Source: an uncultured Akkermansia sp.
Lineage (GTDB): Bacteria; Verrucomicrobiota; Verrucomicrobiia; Verrucomicrobiales; Akkermansiaceae
NCBI GenBank assembly: GCA_947588645.1
Contig: CANPYO010000005.1
Location: 1 to 56,648, forward strand
Direction of reading: 5' to 3'
DNA: 56,648 bases
Both the position numbers and the translations under genes were made by a program. Under the pieces are notes generated by a model, which had not been told where the DNA came from, made no database searches, and saw nothing but the letters and a program-made list of their open reading frames with translations. How positions within the stretch are numbered: the first letter of the stretch is position 1; every line of letters begins with the position of its first letter. Shown one piece after another: positions 42,552 to 49,234 of the stretch.

Positions 42552-45068
42552 TCAATGTTCATTGTATATATATTTCCCGGTGATGGAGTTTTTGCATGCA
42601 GCAATGTCGGCAGGGGTACCGCGGGCGATGATTTTCCCCCCTTGCTCACCGCCGCCGGGTCCCATGTCGATAATGTAGTCAGCGTTGCGGATGACATCTA
42701 GGTCGTGTTCAATGATAACGACGGTTGCCCCATGGGCAATGAGGGTACGGAATACCCGCAGCAGGCTCTCTACATCCAATGGGTGCAGTCCTATGGTGGG
42801 CTCATCGAACACGAAAAGTGTGTCTTCCTGGCCGCGTCCCATTTCACCGGCAAGTTTGAGCCGTTGTGCTTCACCACCGGAGAGTCCTGGCGTCTCTTCC
42901 CCCAGGGTTAGGTAACCCAAACCAAGGTCGTGCAACACCTGCAGTTTGCGTGCCACATGAGGTAAATCTGAACAGGCTTCCAGGGCTTCATCAATGCTCA
43001 TATCCATCAGTTCGGGCAGGGTATTAGCTTGGCCGCCTTTTTTGGGCGTACGTCGGATTTTGTTGGCTTCCTTCGCGTATCGTGAGCCTCCGCAGTCTGG
43101 GCAGGGTATCTGTACGTCCGGTAAGAATTGGACATCCAGGTTGATGACGCCGGTGCCGTCGCAGGTGGAACAGCGAAGGCTCCCGGTATTGTACGAAAAA
43201 TCGCCAGCCTTGTACGCGAGTTGCTTGGCAGCAGGAGTACGGGCAAAGGCTTTGCGCAGTTCGTCGTGCACATCCGCGTAGGTAGCCACAGTGGAGCGCA
43301 CATTGATGCCGATGGGTGTGGCGTCAATCAACTTCACCTGTTCAATTCCTTCTGCGCTGATGCTATGCACGTGCTCCGGTAGTTTTTGTCCCTTCAACTT
43401 GGACTCCAGCGCGGGCACTAAACTCTCGAGAATCATGGTCGTTTTGCCGGATCCTGACACCCCGGTAATGACGCTCAAACGCCCCTTCGGGAAGTCCGCT
43501 TTCAGCGGCTTGACGGTATGAATGGCTCCGGTGGATAGGCTGATGCGCCCGAGTTCAAACATTTTTTTGAGGGGCGGGGGAGTGCTGATGCAGATGCTCT
43601 GCTTGCCGGTGAGAAAGGGAGCAATGAGCGAGTGAGAATCGCGCATGACCTGTTTGAGCGGCCCTTGCGCTATGATATGTCCGCCTCCGGATCCTGCTCC
43701 AGGCCCAAGTTCAATGAGCCAGTCCGCCTCTCGTAGTATTTGTGTGTCGTGATCCACAAGTACGACCGTGTTGCCATCTGCCATCAAATCGCGCATCACT
43801 CCGGTGAGTCCCTCGATGTTGGAAGGGTGCAGACCGATGGAGGGCTCATCAAGTACATAAAGCACGCCTGTGGTGCGGTTGCGCACGGCCCGCGCCAGCT
43901 GCATGCGCTGCCGTTCGCCGGTTGAGAGTGTAGAGGCTGCGCGATCCGGGGACAAATACGAGAGTCCCAGATCCATAAGTCGCTTTGATACACTGTGAAA
44001 GGAGGCGCATATGCTCTCCGCCATCGGTCGCATCTCGCGCGGCAGTGAGGCCGGCACACCCTGTACCCATCCGTCAAGCTCAGCCAGCGGGTACGTGCAC
44101 ACTTCCGCCAGAGAAATGTCGCGCAGTCTCGGGGCTCGCGCGCGGTCACTCAGCCGCGTCCCACTGCACTCCGGGCATACATCTCGACGCAGGAATTTTT
44201 CTACACGCTTCATCCCCTTTTCATCCTTCACCTTGGAGAGGGCGTTTTCGACGGTGTAGGTGGCGTTAAAATAGGTAAAATCCATATCTCCGGCGGCTCC
44301 GCTTGTCATGTTCTGGTAGATGATGTTTTTCTTTACCGCAGGACCGTGAAAAACGATATCGCGCTCCTTCTTGCTGAGCTTGCAGAAGGGCACATTCGTC
44401 CGCACACCCATCTCGCGCGCAATATCCTTCATCAGTGACCACATGAGCGTTTGCCACGGCGCTACGGCACCTTCATCAATCGAGAGCGATTCATCGGGCA
44501 CCAGCGTGCTCTCATCCACGGTGAGCACAATTCCTGTGCCATCGCAACGCTTGCACGCGCCTTGGCTGTTGAAGGCCAGCTCCTCTGCCCCGGGTGCCAT
44601 AAAATGCTCCCCGCATTCCGGACACACCAGTTCCTGATCCGCCGCTACATGCAACGAGGGCGGTACATAGTGACCTCGCGGGCAACGGTGACTCGCCAGG
44701 CGCGAGAACATGAGCCGCAGCACGTTGAGTAATTCGGTGCCCGTGCCGAAGGTGCTGCGGATGCCCGGCACTCCTGGCCTCTGCCGCAGTGCCAAGGCTG
44801 CCGGCACATACAGCACTTCATCGACCTGCGCCTTTTCTGCCTGCGTCATGCGGCGCCGCGTGTAGGTGGACAGCGATTCCAGATACCGTCGTGAGCCCTC
44901 CGAATACAAAATCCCCAACGCCAGTGATGATTTGCCTGATCCTGAAACCCCCGCAATTCCCACTACCTTGTGCAGAGGCACATCCACATCAATGTTTTTT
45001 AGGTTGTGCACCCTCCCGCCCCGCACTTGTATCTTCTCCGGTTGTTTTCCCGTTTGATCCTTGCTCAT
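42552..45068 (-). CDS. UvrA2-like excinuclease-family ATPase
   Basis: The 838-residue product has two ABC ATPase modules, each with Walker A (GVSGSGKSS near residue 40 and GVSGSGKTT near 525), signature (STGERQRMQLAR and SGGEAQRLKLAGE), Walker B (LYVLDEPSIGLHP and LFVFDEPTIGLHP) and H-loop. It also has the UvrA zinc-finger cysteines (CPRGH..CPEC, CKRCDG, CSTCDG..CPDC). It is about 100 residues shorter than canonical UvrA, as in the UvrA2 class that lacks the UvrB-binding region. Such proteins are linked to DNA-damage tolerance and resistance to DNA-binding drugs. No uvrB or uvrC is nearby. A TTTAAT -10 box (45075-45080, minus) ends 6 nt before the ATG. Confidence 0.88.
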   Translation of the reverse strand: MSKDQTGKQPEKIQVRGGRVHNLKNIDVDVPLHKVVGIAGVSGSGKSSLALGILYSEGSRRYLESLSTYTRRRMTQAEKAQVDEVLYVPAALALRQRPGVPGIRSTFGTGTELLNVLRLMFSRLASHRCPRGHYVPPSLHVAADQELVCPECGEHFMAPGAEELAFNSQGACKRCDGTGIVLTVDESTLVPDESLSIDEGAVAPWQTLMWSLMKDIAREMGVRTNVPFCKLSKKERDIVFHGPAVKKNIIYQNMTSGAAGDMDFTYFNATYTVENALSKVKDEKGMKRVEKFLRRDVCPECSGTRLSDRARAPRLRDISLAEVCTYPLAELDGWVQGVPASLPREMRPMAESICASFHSVSKRLMDLGLSYLSPDRAASTLSTGERQRMQLARAVRNRTTGVLYVLDEPSIGLHPSNIEGLTGVMRDLMADGNTVVLVDHDTQILREADWLIELGPGAGSGGGHIIAQGPLKQVMRDSHSLIAPFLTGKQSICISTPPPLKKMFELGRISLSTGAIHTVKPLKADFPKGRLSVITGVSGSGKTTMILESLVPALESKLKGQKLPEHVHSISAEGIEQVKLIDATPIGINVRSTVATYADVHDELRKAFARTPAAKQLAYKAGDFSYNTGSLRCSTCDGTGVINLDVQFLPDVQIPCPDCGGSRYAKEANKIRRTPKKGGQANTLPELMDMSIDEALEACSDLPHVARKLQVLHDLGLGYLTLGEETPGLSGGEAQRLKLAGEMGRGQEDTLFVFDEPTIGLHPLDVESLLRVFRTLIAHGATVVIIEHDLDVIRNADYIIDMGPGGGEQGGKIIARGTPADIAACKNSITGKYIYNEH

Positions 45069-45116
45069 TCCCCCATTAAAGCACGTTTCTTTAATTTATC
45101 CAGCTCAAAGATCCAG

Positions 45117-45144
45117 GGCAAACGCATTAGAAAATGCGTTTGCC
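45117..45144. repeat. 28-bp palindrome (family D) upstream of uvrA2
   Basis: GGCAAACGCATT-N4-AATGCGTTTGCC, identical to the copies at 13319 and 23487, begins 48 nt upstream of the uvrA2 ATG and 36 nt upstream of its -10 box. Confidence 0.87.
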
Positions 45145-45259
45145 TATGTACGAGGTACGATGTACGATGACTCACTGGCACCACCCTGCCAGTGAGCCCT
45201 TCGGGCAAAAGCTGCGCTTTTGTCCAAACTGCCTTACGCCGTCGGCAGTTTTGTACGAT
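45145..45259. repeat. Repeat mosaic with CTCACTGGCA hairpin and family F segment
   Basis: gtacgaggtacgatgtacgatg heptamers lead to the hairpin CTCACTGGCA-N6-TGCCAGTGAG (45171-45196). A family F segment (gggcaaaagctgcgcttttg, gccgtcggcagtttt) runs to about 45252. No gene is seen. Confidence 0.7.
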
Positions 45260-45437
45260 TTGTTAATAATGTGCGCGTTGCGCAGATTTTTTCGGATCAT
45301 TAATGTATGCTGAAATCCCTTTGGAGCCATCATCATGATGATCTCTTGTTGTCATGATTTTTGATGCGTATAAAGAGAGATATCAGTCAATAAGAGCATT
45401 TTCTCTGTTGATGACCTTCTCTCAAATGCGTTTGCCC
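45260..45437 (+). repeat. Family E element, fourth copy
   Basis: This copy matches the 23575 and 23795 cores from ttaataatgtgcgcg to ctcaaatgcgtttgcc with scattered substitutions. The short hairpin (TGCGCGTTGCGCA) and the CATCATCATGATGAT palindrome are kept. Confidence 0.85.
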
Positions 45438-45744
45438 TGGCTCAAAGATCAGAGGAACTGGCAAGGTGGTGCCAGTGAGTTAACGTACATAGGCGCCGCT
45501 AGGCGCCTCCAAGCGCCCCGTCCCTTTCTAATCACGTCCGCGCACCGCCTTCAAAATTCCGCGTCGCTCCTGCTCGGCTTCCCGCGAGCTTCGCTCGCCG
45601 AATTTTGCAAATCGTAAATCGTAAATCGTAAATCGTAAATGAATTATCGTAAATGGTCAGGCTTTTTCTTGAGCCGGATGTGGTTTGCTTGGCCTGCCTC
45701 GACCTCAGAAACGGATTTTTTCTTGGGGGGATGTGAATTTATGC
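45438..45744. repeat. Intergenic repeat mosaic upstream of rpsO
   Basis: A degenerate CTCACTGGCA hairpin (45454-45479) is followed by a family B block (about 45484-45590) and aaatcgt heptamers (45607-45650). Two TTGGGAC-type motifs come next (TTGAGCCGGATGTG at 45669-45682 and TTGGGGGGATGTG at 45723-45735). The open frame from 45639 into rpsO is repeat read-through and not coding. Confidence 0.65.
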
Positions 45745-45772
45745 TTGCAAGAATGCCGCGCCGATGTATAAT
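45745..45772 (+). promoter_or_regulatory. rpsO promoter
   Basis: TTGCAA (45745-45750), a 16-nt spacer and a consensus TATAAT (45767-45772) predict a leader of about 60 nt before rpsO. Confidence 0.68.
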
Positions 45773-45839
45773 CTCCCCACCTTGTAAGGTCGATTTGCCG
45801 CAGCCACGAAAAATCAACCCAAACACAAGTCACACTATT

Positions 45840-46091
45840 ATGAGCGAAATTAATGTCAGCGACTTCAAGACGGACGAGAAGGACACCGGATCCACCGGGT
45901 TCCAAGTGGCCGTGTTGACGAAACGAATCGCCCACCTGACCGAACACCTGACCGAGCATAAGCATGACCATGCGTCGCGGCGCGGGCTGCTGATGATGGT
46001 AGCCAGGCGGCGTAAACTGCTGGATTATGCCAAGCGCACCAATCCGGAGCTCTACCGCAGCTTGTTGGAGCGGCTCTCGCTTCGTCGGTGA
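45840..46091 (+). CDS. rpsO: 30S ribosomal protein S15
   Basis: S15 is a primary 16S rRNA-binding protein and forms bridge B4. The 83-residue product contains [68 protein letters not shown], the complete four-helix fold. It is shorter than E. coli S15 (89) because the N-terminus is reduced. The start at 45840 follows the promoter above. The gene is monocistronic, with a terminator just after it, and no pnp lies downstream. Confidence 0.98.
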   Translation: MSEINVSDFKTDEKDTGSTGFQVAVLTKRIAHLTEHLTEHKHDHASRRGLLMMVARRRKLLDYAKRTNPELYRSLLERLSLRR

Positions 46092-46116
46092 TGTCGCTTT
46101 CGACAATCCGTTTTTC

Positions 46117-46149
46117 AACCGTCGCAGGTTTTCCTCGCGGCGGTTTTTT
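46117..46149 (+). terminator. Intrinsic terminator after rpsO
   Basis: AACCGTCGC, an 11-nt loop and GCGGCGGTT form a 9-bp stem with one G-T pair, followed by a run of T residues. Confidence 0.85.
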
Positions 46150-46155
46150 CTGCTC

Positions 46156-46184
46156 TTGACATCACGAACTTTTTCGGCTATAGT
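46156..46184 (+). promoter_or_regulatory. Promoter of yggL-citrate synthase operon
   Basis: A consensus TTGACA (46156-46161), a 17-nt spacer and TATAGT (46179-46184) end 9 nt before the GTG start at 46194. The -35 box starts 7 nt after the rpsO terminator. Confidence 0.75.
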
Positions 46185-46193
46185 GCGCGGGCT

Positions 46194-46529
46194 GTGAAAA
46201 AGCGACTGCGCAAGAAATACCACATCGGGGAGTATGTTGAGCTGGGATTTTACATCCGATTCCGGTATCAGGGGGGAGATGTGTATTCACAGGATGGACT
46301 CCGTATGCTCAGTGAGTTGGATGCCGATTGCCTCTGCAAATTAGGATTGAGCTGCACGCTGCTCGGACAGGAAAAAGGGGTGTGCACGCTGGTGGCTCAT
46401 GATGCTCACGAGCTCAAAACCACCGGGCAGCAACTTGAGGCAGTGCGTGCGTGGTTGCTGGAACGCAGTGATTTAGAGGAGGTTCATGTCAGCGATCTGT
46501 TGGATCTGTGGCATGATACGTGCGAATAA
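46194..46529 (+). CDS. YggL-family 50S ribosome-binding protein
   Basis: The 111-residue product aligns with E. coli YggL at both ends. RLRKKYHIGEYVELGFYIRFRYQ matches RLRKKMHIDEFQELGFSVAWRF, and VRAWLLERSDLEEVHVSDLLDLWHD matches VRKWLEERKLDEVRTSELFDVWWD. YggL (DUF469) binds 50S subunits; its exact role is unclear. The start is GTG only 9 nt from the -10 box, and no later in-frame start occurs before residue 37, so the mRNA is probably nearly leaderless. Citrate synthase follows after 15 nt. Confidence 0.85.
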   Translation: MKKRLRKKYHIGEYVELGFYIRFRYQGGDVYSQDGLRMLSELDADCLCKLGLSCTLLGQEKGVCTLVAHDAHELKTTGQQLEAVRAWLLERSDLEEVHVSDLLDLWHDTCE

Positions 46530-46544
46530 AATACGACAACACCC

Positions 46545-47684
46545 ATGAACGAACAAGACACACCAAAGCCTATTTTCAGCAGGGGGCTCAAAGGCATTGT
46601 GGCCAATGAGACAAGATTGAGTGATGTGCGTGGCGAAGAAGGCCGCTTGCTTTACTGTGGGTACGATATAGAGGACTTGGTCGATTTGTGTTCGTTCGTG
46701 GAGGTGATATACCTGCTGCTTAACAAACGCCTCCCCAATCGTAGCGAGTTGGAGGGACTTCGCCAGCGGTTGCGTATGGATCGCGAGCTTCCTCAGCCTA
46801 TTCTCGATTTCTTTAAGACGGCTACTAAAACGGCGAGACCAATGAGCGCTCTTCGTACAGCGGTATCAATGCTCGGTATGTACGACGACCGCACAAAGGA
46901 TCCCACGCAGATGAAGGAAATCGGTCTCTCCCTCATTGCGAAGCTGCCTGTCATGGCAGCCTACTACTACCGCACGTGTCAGGGGTTGGAGCTGCCGCCC
47001 ATCCGCACGGATTTGGATGAAGCTGCTCATTTTCTGTGGTTGCTCAAGGGAGAGGAGCCGGATGCGAGTGAGGCGCATATCATGGATGTGGCTTATATCC
47101 TGCACGCTGACCACGGTATGAATGCGTCCACGTTTTCTTCGCGGGTCACCGCGTCCACTCTCTCGGATATGTATTCCTGCATCACTTCAGCTATCGGTAC
47201 ACTGAAGGGTCCGCTGCATGGAGGCGCGAATGAGGCCGTTATTGAGATGCTCAAGGAGATCGGCAGTGAGGATAATGTGGAGGCCTACGTGAATGCCAAA
47301 CTTGCCCGACACGAGAAAATTTTCGGCATCGGACACCGCGTGTATAAAACGCTTGACCCCCGAGCCCCACAGCTGCGTCGCATTGCTATCCGCCTGACTC
47401 AGACCATTGGTGAGCCCAAATGGATTCGTATGAGCGATATGATTGCCAAAATCCTTCGCGATCGCAAAAACCTCAATGCCAACGTGGATTTTTATTCCGC
47501 CACGGTCTACTACAGCTTGGGCATTCCCACACGCATGTTCACCACGGTTTTTGCTATTGCTCGTGTGGCCGGCTGGGTAGCGCAGATCCTTGAACAGCTC
47601 GAAGACAATACCCTCTTTCGTCCGCTGTCCAACTACGTGGGTCCCAAGGAGCCGCTCCTCGTTCCCATCCTCGATATGCGCTAA
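46545..47684 (+). CDS. Citrate synthase (short, homodimer type)
   Basis: The enzyme joins acetyl-CoA and oxaloacetate at the entry of the TCA cycle. The 379-residue product has the catalytic residues His225 (GPLHGGANE), His264 (GIGHRVYKT) and Asp315 (ANVDFYSA), plus the SRVTASTLSDMYSCITSAIGTLKGP segment. The length and the GLKGIVANETRLSDVRGEEGRLLYCGYDIEDL start fit the short type found in Gram-positives, archaea and others. A 2-methylcitrate synthase activity cannot be excluded, but no prp genes are nearby. It is the second gene of the yggL operon and converges on UGPase. Confidence 0.93.
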   Translation: MNEQDTPKPIFSRGLKGIVANETRLSDVRGEEGRLLYCGYDIEDLVDLCSFVEVIYLLLNKRLPNRSELEGLRQRLRMDRELPQPILDFFKTATKTARPMSALRTAVSMLGMYDDRTKDPTQMKEIGLSLIAKLPVMAAYYYRTCQGLELPPIRTDLDEAAHFLWLLKGEEPDASEAHIMDVAYILHADHGMNASTFSSRVTASTLSDMYSCITSAIGTLKGPLHGGANEAVIEMLKEIGSEDNVEAYVNAKLARHEKIFGIGHRVYKTLDPRAPQLRRIAIRLTQTIGEPKWIRMSDMIAKILRDRKNLNANVDFYSATVYYSLGIPTRMFTTVFAIARVAGWVAQILEQLEDNTLFRPLSNYVGPKEPLLVPILDMR

Positions 47685-47689
47685 TCTTT

Positions 47690-49030
47690 TTAGTCCTTGA
47701 TGTGCACATCCCCGCGGAGGATCGTTCCTGGCTCAAAGTGCCAGGGAATGTCGATGGTAAGGTGCTTTACATGCTTGAGTGACGGCGCTCCGAGTGCATC
47801 AAGCGAATCTACCATTTTGTAGGATGGGTGATTCAGGCTGATGACGGGCGCTGTGCCGTGGCATTCCGGCGCCAACTGCATGCGCCCGGTGTCGTCAATT
47901 TCCACCGCGTCCGAACGCAGCAGAAGAAGGTCTGAGGTCGTTTTTACCGGGAAAAATCGTGTGCGAGGCACATTCACCGCGCGTGCACCCGAAAAACACT
48001 GAATCGCCGCCCCCATCGCCGTTTCTAGTTGATAGACCGGGGCAGATTGTGGGTCGCGCGGGTCCGCGGTTTTTGCATTGCAGATGATGGGCAAGGGTAC
48101 CACTCCGTCGTGTTGCCGCATATAGTCGTACAGTGCATCCAGGCGAATCCATAGGTTGTTTGTATTGAAAAAGCGGTGGCGTGAGATGTCTTGGAAGCTC
48201 GTGATGTCCTGTTCGGCGCACTGTGCCACCTCACGCAGGATAAGCTGTTCGTCTGCCTTTCGCACCGCTAAGTGGCCGCCTTTCTTATCGGCCTCAGTGC
48301 GCTCTGTTACCTCCATCACAAAAGGCGCGCCACTCTGTGCAAACCAACGCAGAAAGCGTCCATCCGGCTGCGCTCCCAAATTGTCCGAGTTCGATACAAA
48401 TGCGTAACGGATGCCGCGTTGCAGGAGTTTTTCCAGTCCCTCATTGCCAGCCAACGCCGCGTACAAATCCCCGTGCCCGGGCGGGCACCATTCCATCTCT
48501 TCGTGCCCGGGGAGCATCACCGGTTCCAGCGTGTCGCGTAGCAGTTTGGGCACCTTGTTCTGCATCAGCTCGACGTCTTTCACATGCTTAAAGAGTCCCG
48601 CGCTTGCATAACGCTGCAGGTGTTGCAGGGTATCTGCAGATGTAGAAAAAGAGTTCATGAGCAGCAGCTGCACGGTGCACCCCGCTTCCCGTTGTAGTGT
48701 GAGCGCTTGCCGCACGATGAGATCCAGAAAGTTGACGCCTGGCTTGATGGACAGCAGGCTCTTTGCCTTTTGCAGCCCCATGCTCGTTCCCAGCCCTCCA
48801 TTCAGTTTGATGATGACCATCTTCCGTAGTAATTCTGCGTCAGCCGGTTCTGTACTTTCCACTAATTCTTCCCAGTTTGGCAGCTCCGGCACCGGCTGGA
48901 TCTCATCCTCACTGATCGTCATTTTTTGTCCGCTGCGCAGCTCCGTCACACCGTGCAGCATCGCACGTATGGCGGCTTCCGACAGTCCTTCCTTCTGCAT
49001 TTTCTCGCGGATCAGTTCATCGCTTTTCAT
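47690..49030 (-). CDS. UTP-glucose-1-phosphate uridylyltransferase, eukaryotic (UGP2) type
   Basis: The enzyme makes UDP-glucose from UTP and glucose-1-phosphate. The 446-residue product has the UDPGP-family nucleotide-binding loop IIKLNGGLGTSMGLQKAKSLL (about residues 73-93), LMNSFSTSADT, the VPKLLRDTLEP..EWCPPGHGDLYAAL substrate segment, and FVSNSDNLGAQPD. This is the eukaryotic/UGP2-like family, not bacterial GalU. It may supply precursor for polysaccharide made by envelope systems such as the MBOAT operon, which is inference. Its promoter ends 9 nt before the ATG. Confidence 0.93.
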   Translation of the reverse strand: MKSDELIREKMQKEGLSEAAIRAMLHGVTELRSGQKMTISEDEIQPVPELPNWEELVESTEPADAELLRKMVIIKLNGGLGTSMGLQKAKSLLSIKPGVNFLDLIVRQALTLQREAGCTVQLLLMNSFSTSADTLQHLQRYASAGLFKHVKDVELMQNKVPKLLRDTLEPVMLPGHEEMEWCPPGHGDLYAALAGNEGLEKLLQRGIRYAFVSNSDNLGAQPDGRFLRWFAQSGAPFVMEVTERTEADKKGGHLAVRKADEQLILREVAQCAEQDITSFQDISRHRFFNTNNLWIRLDALYDYMRQHDGVVPLPIICNAKTADPRDPQSAPVYQLETAMGAAIQCFSGARAVNVPRTRFFPVKTTSDLLLLRSDAVEIDDTGRMQLAPECHGTAPVISLNHPSYKMVDSLDALGAPSLKHVKHLTIDIPWHFEPGTILRGDVHIKD

Positions 49031-49039
49031 AACGCCGCC

Positions 49040-49068
49040 ATTCTAACGCAGATCGGCTTTCTCAGCAA
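49040..49068 (-). promoter_or_regulatory. UGPase promoter
   Basis: On the minus strand TTGCTG (49063-49068), a 17-nt spacer and TAGAAT (49040-49045) end 9 nt before the ATG. The 28-bp palindrome starts 14 nt beyond the -35 box. Confidence 0.62.
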
Positions 49069-49082
49069 GAGTATTCCGCCAA

Positions 49083-49110
49083 GGCAAACGCATTCGAAAA
49101 TGCGTTTGCC
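49083..49110. repeat. 28-bp palindrome (family D) between UGPase and transglutaminase promoters
   Basis: GGCAAACGCATT-N4-AATGCGTTTGCC with a loop change (cgaa). It lies 14 nt upstream of the UGPase -35 box. TTGGGACGGATGTG (49161-49174), on the transglutaminase side, lies 26 nt upstream of that gene's -35 box. The divergent gap therefore carries one element per gene. Confidence 0.85.
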
Positions 49111-49200
49111 ATGTACGATTGAGGAATTCGCGCGTCGCGCGGGAAATTGGTCAAGCTTTCTTGGGACGGATGTGAAATCGTACATAATCCATTTTTTCCT

Positions 49201-49228
49201 TTCCAATGCGTGGAATAAACCTTATAAT
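49201..49228 (+). promoter_or_regulatory. Leaderless-type promoter of transglutaminase-like gene 1
   Basis: TTCCAA (49201-49206, weak), a 16-nt spacer and a consensus TATAAT (49223-49228) end 6 nt before the ATG at 49235. Confidence 0.6.
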
Positions 49229-49234
49229 TCCAGC

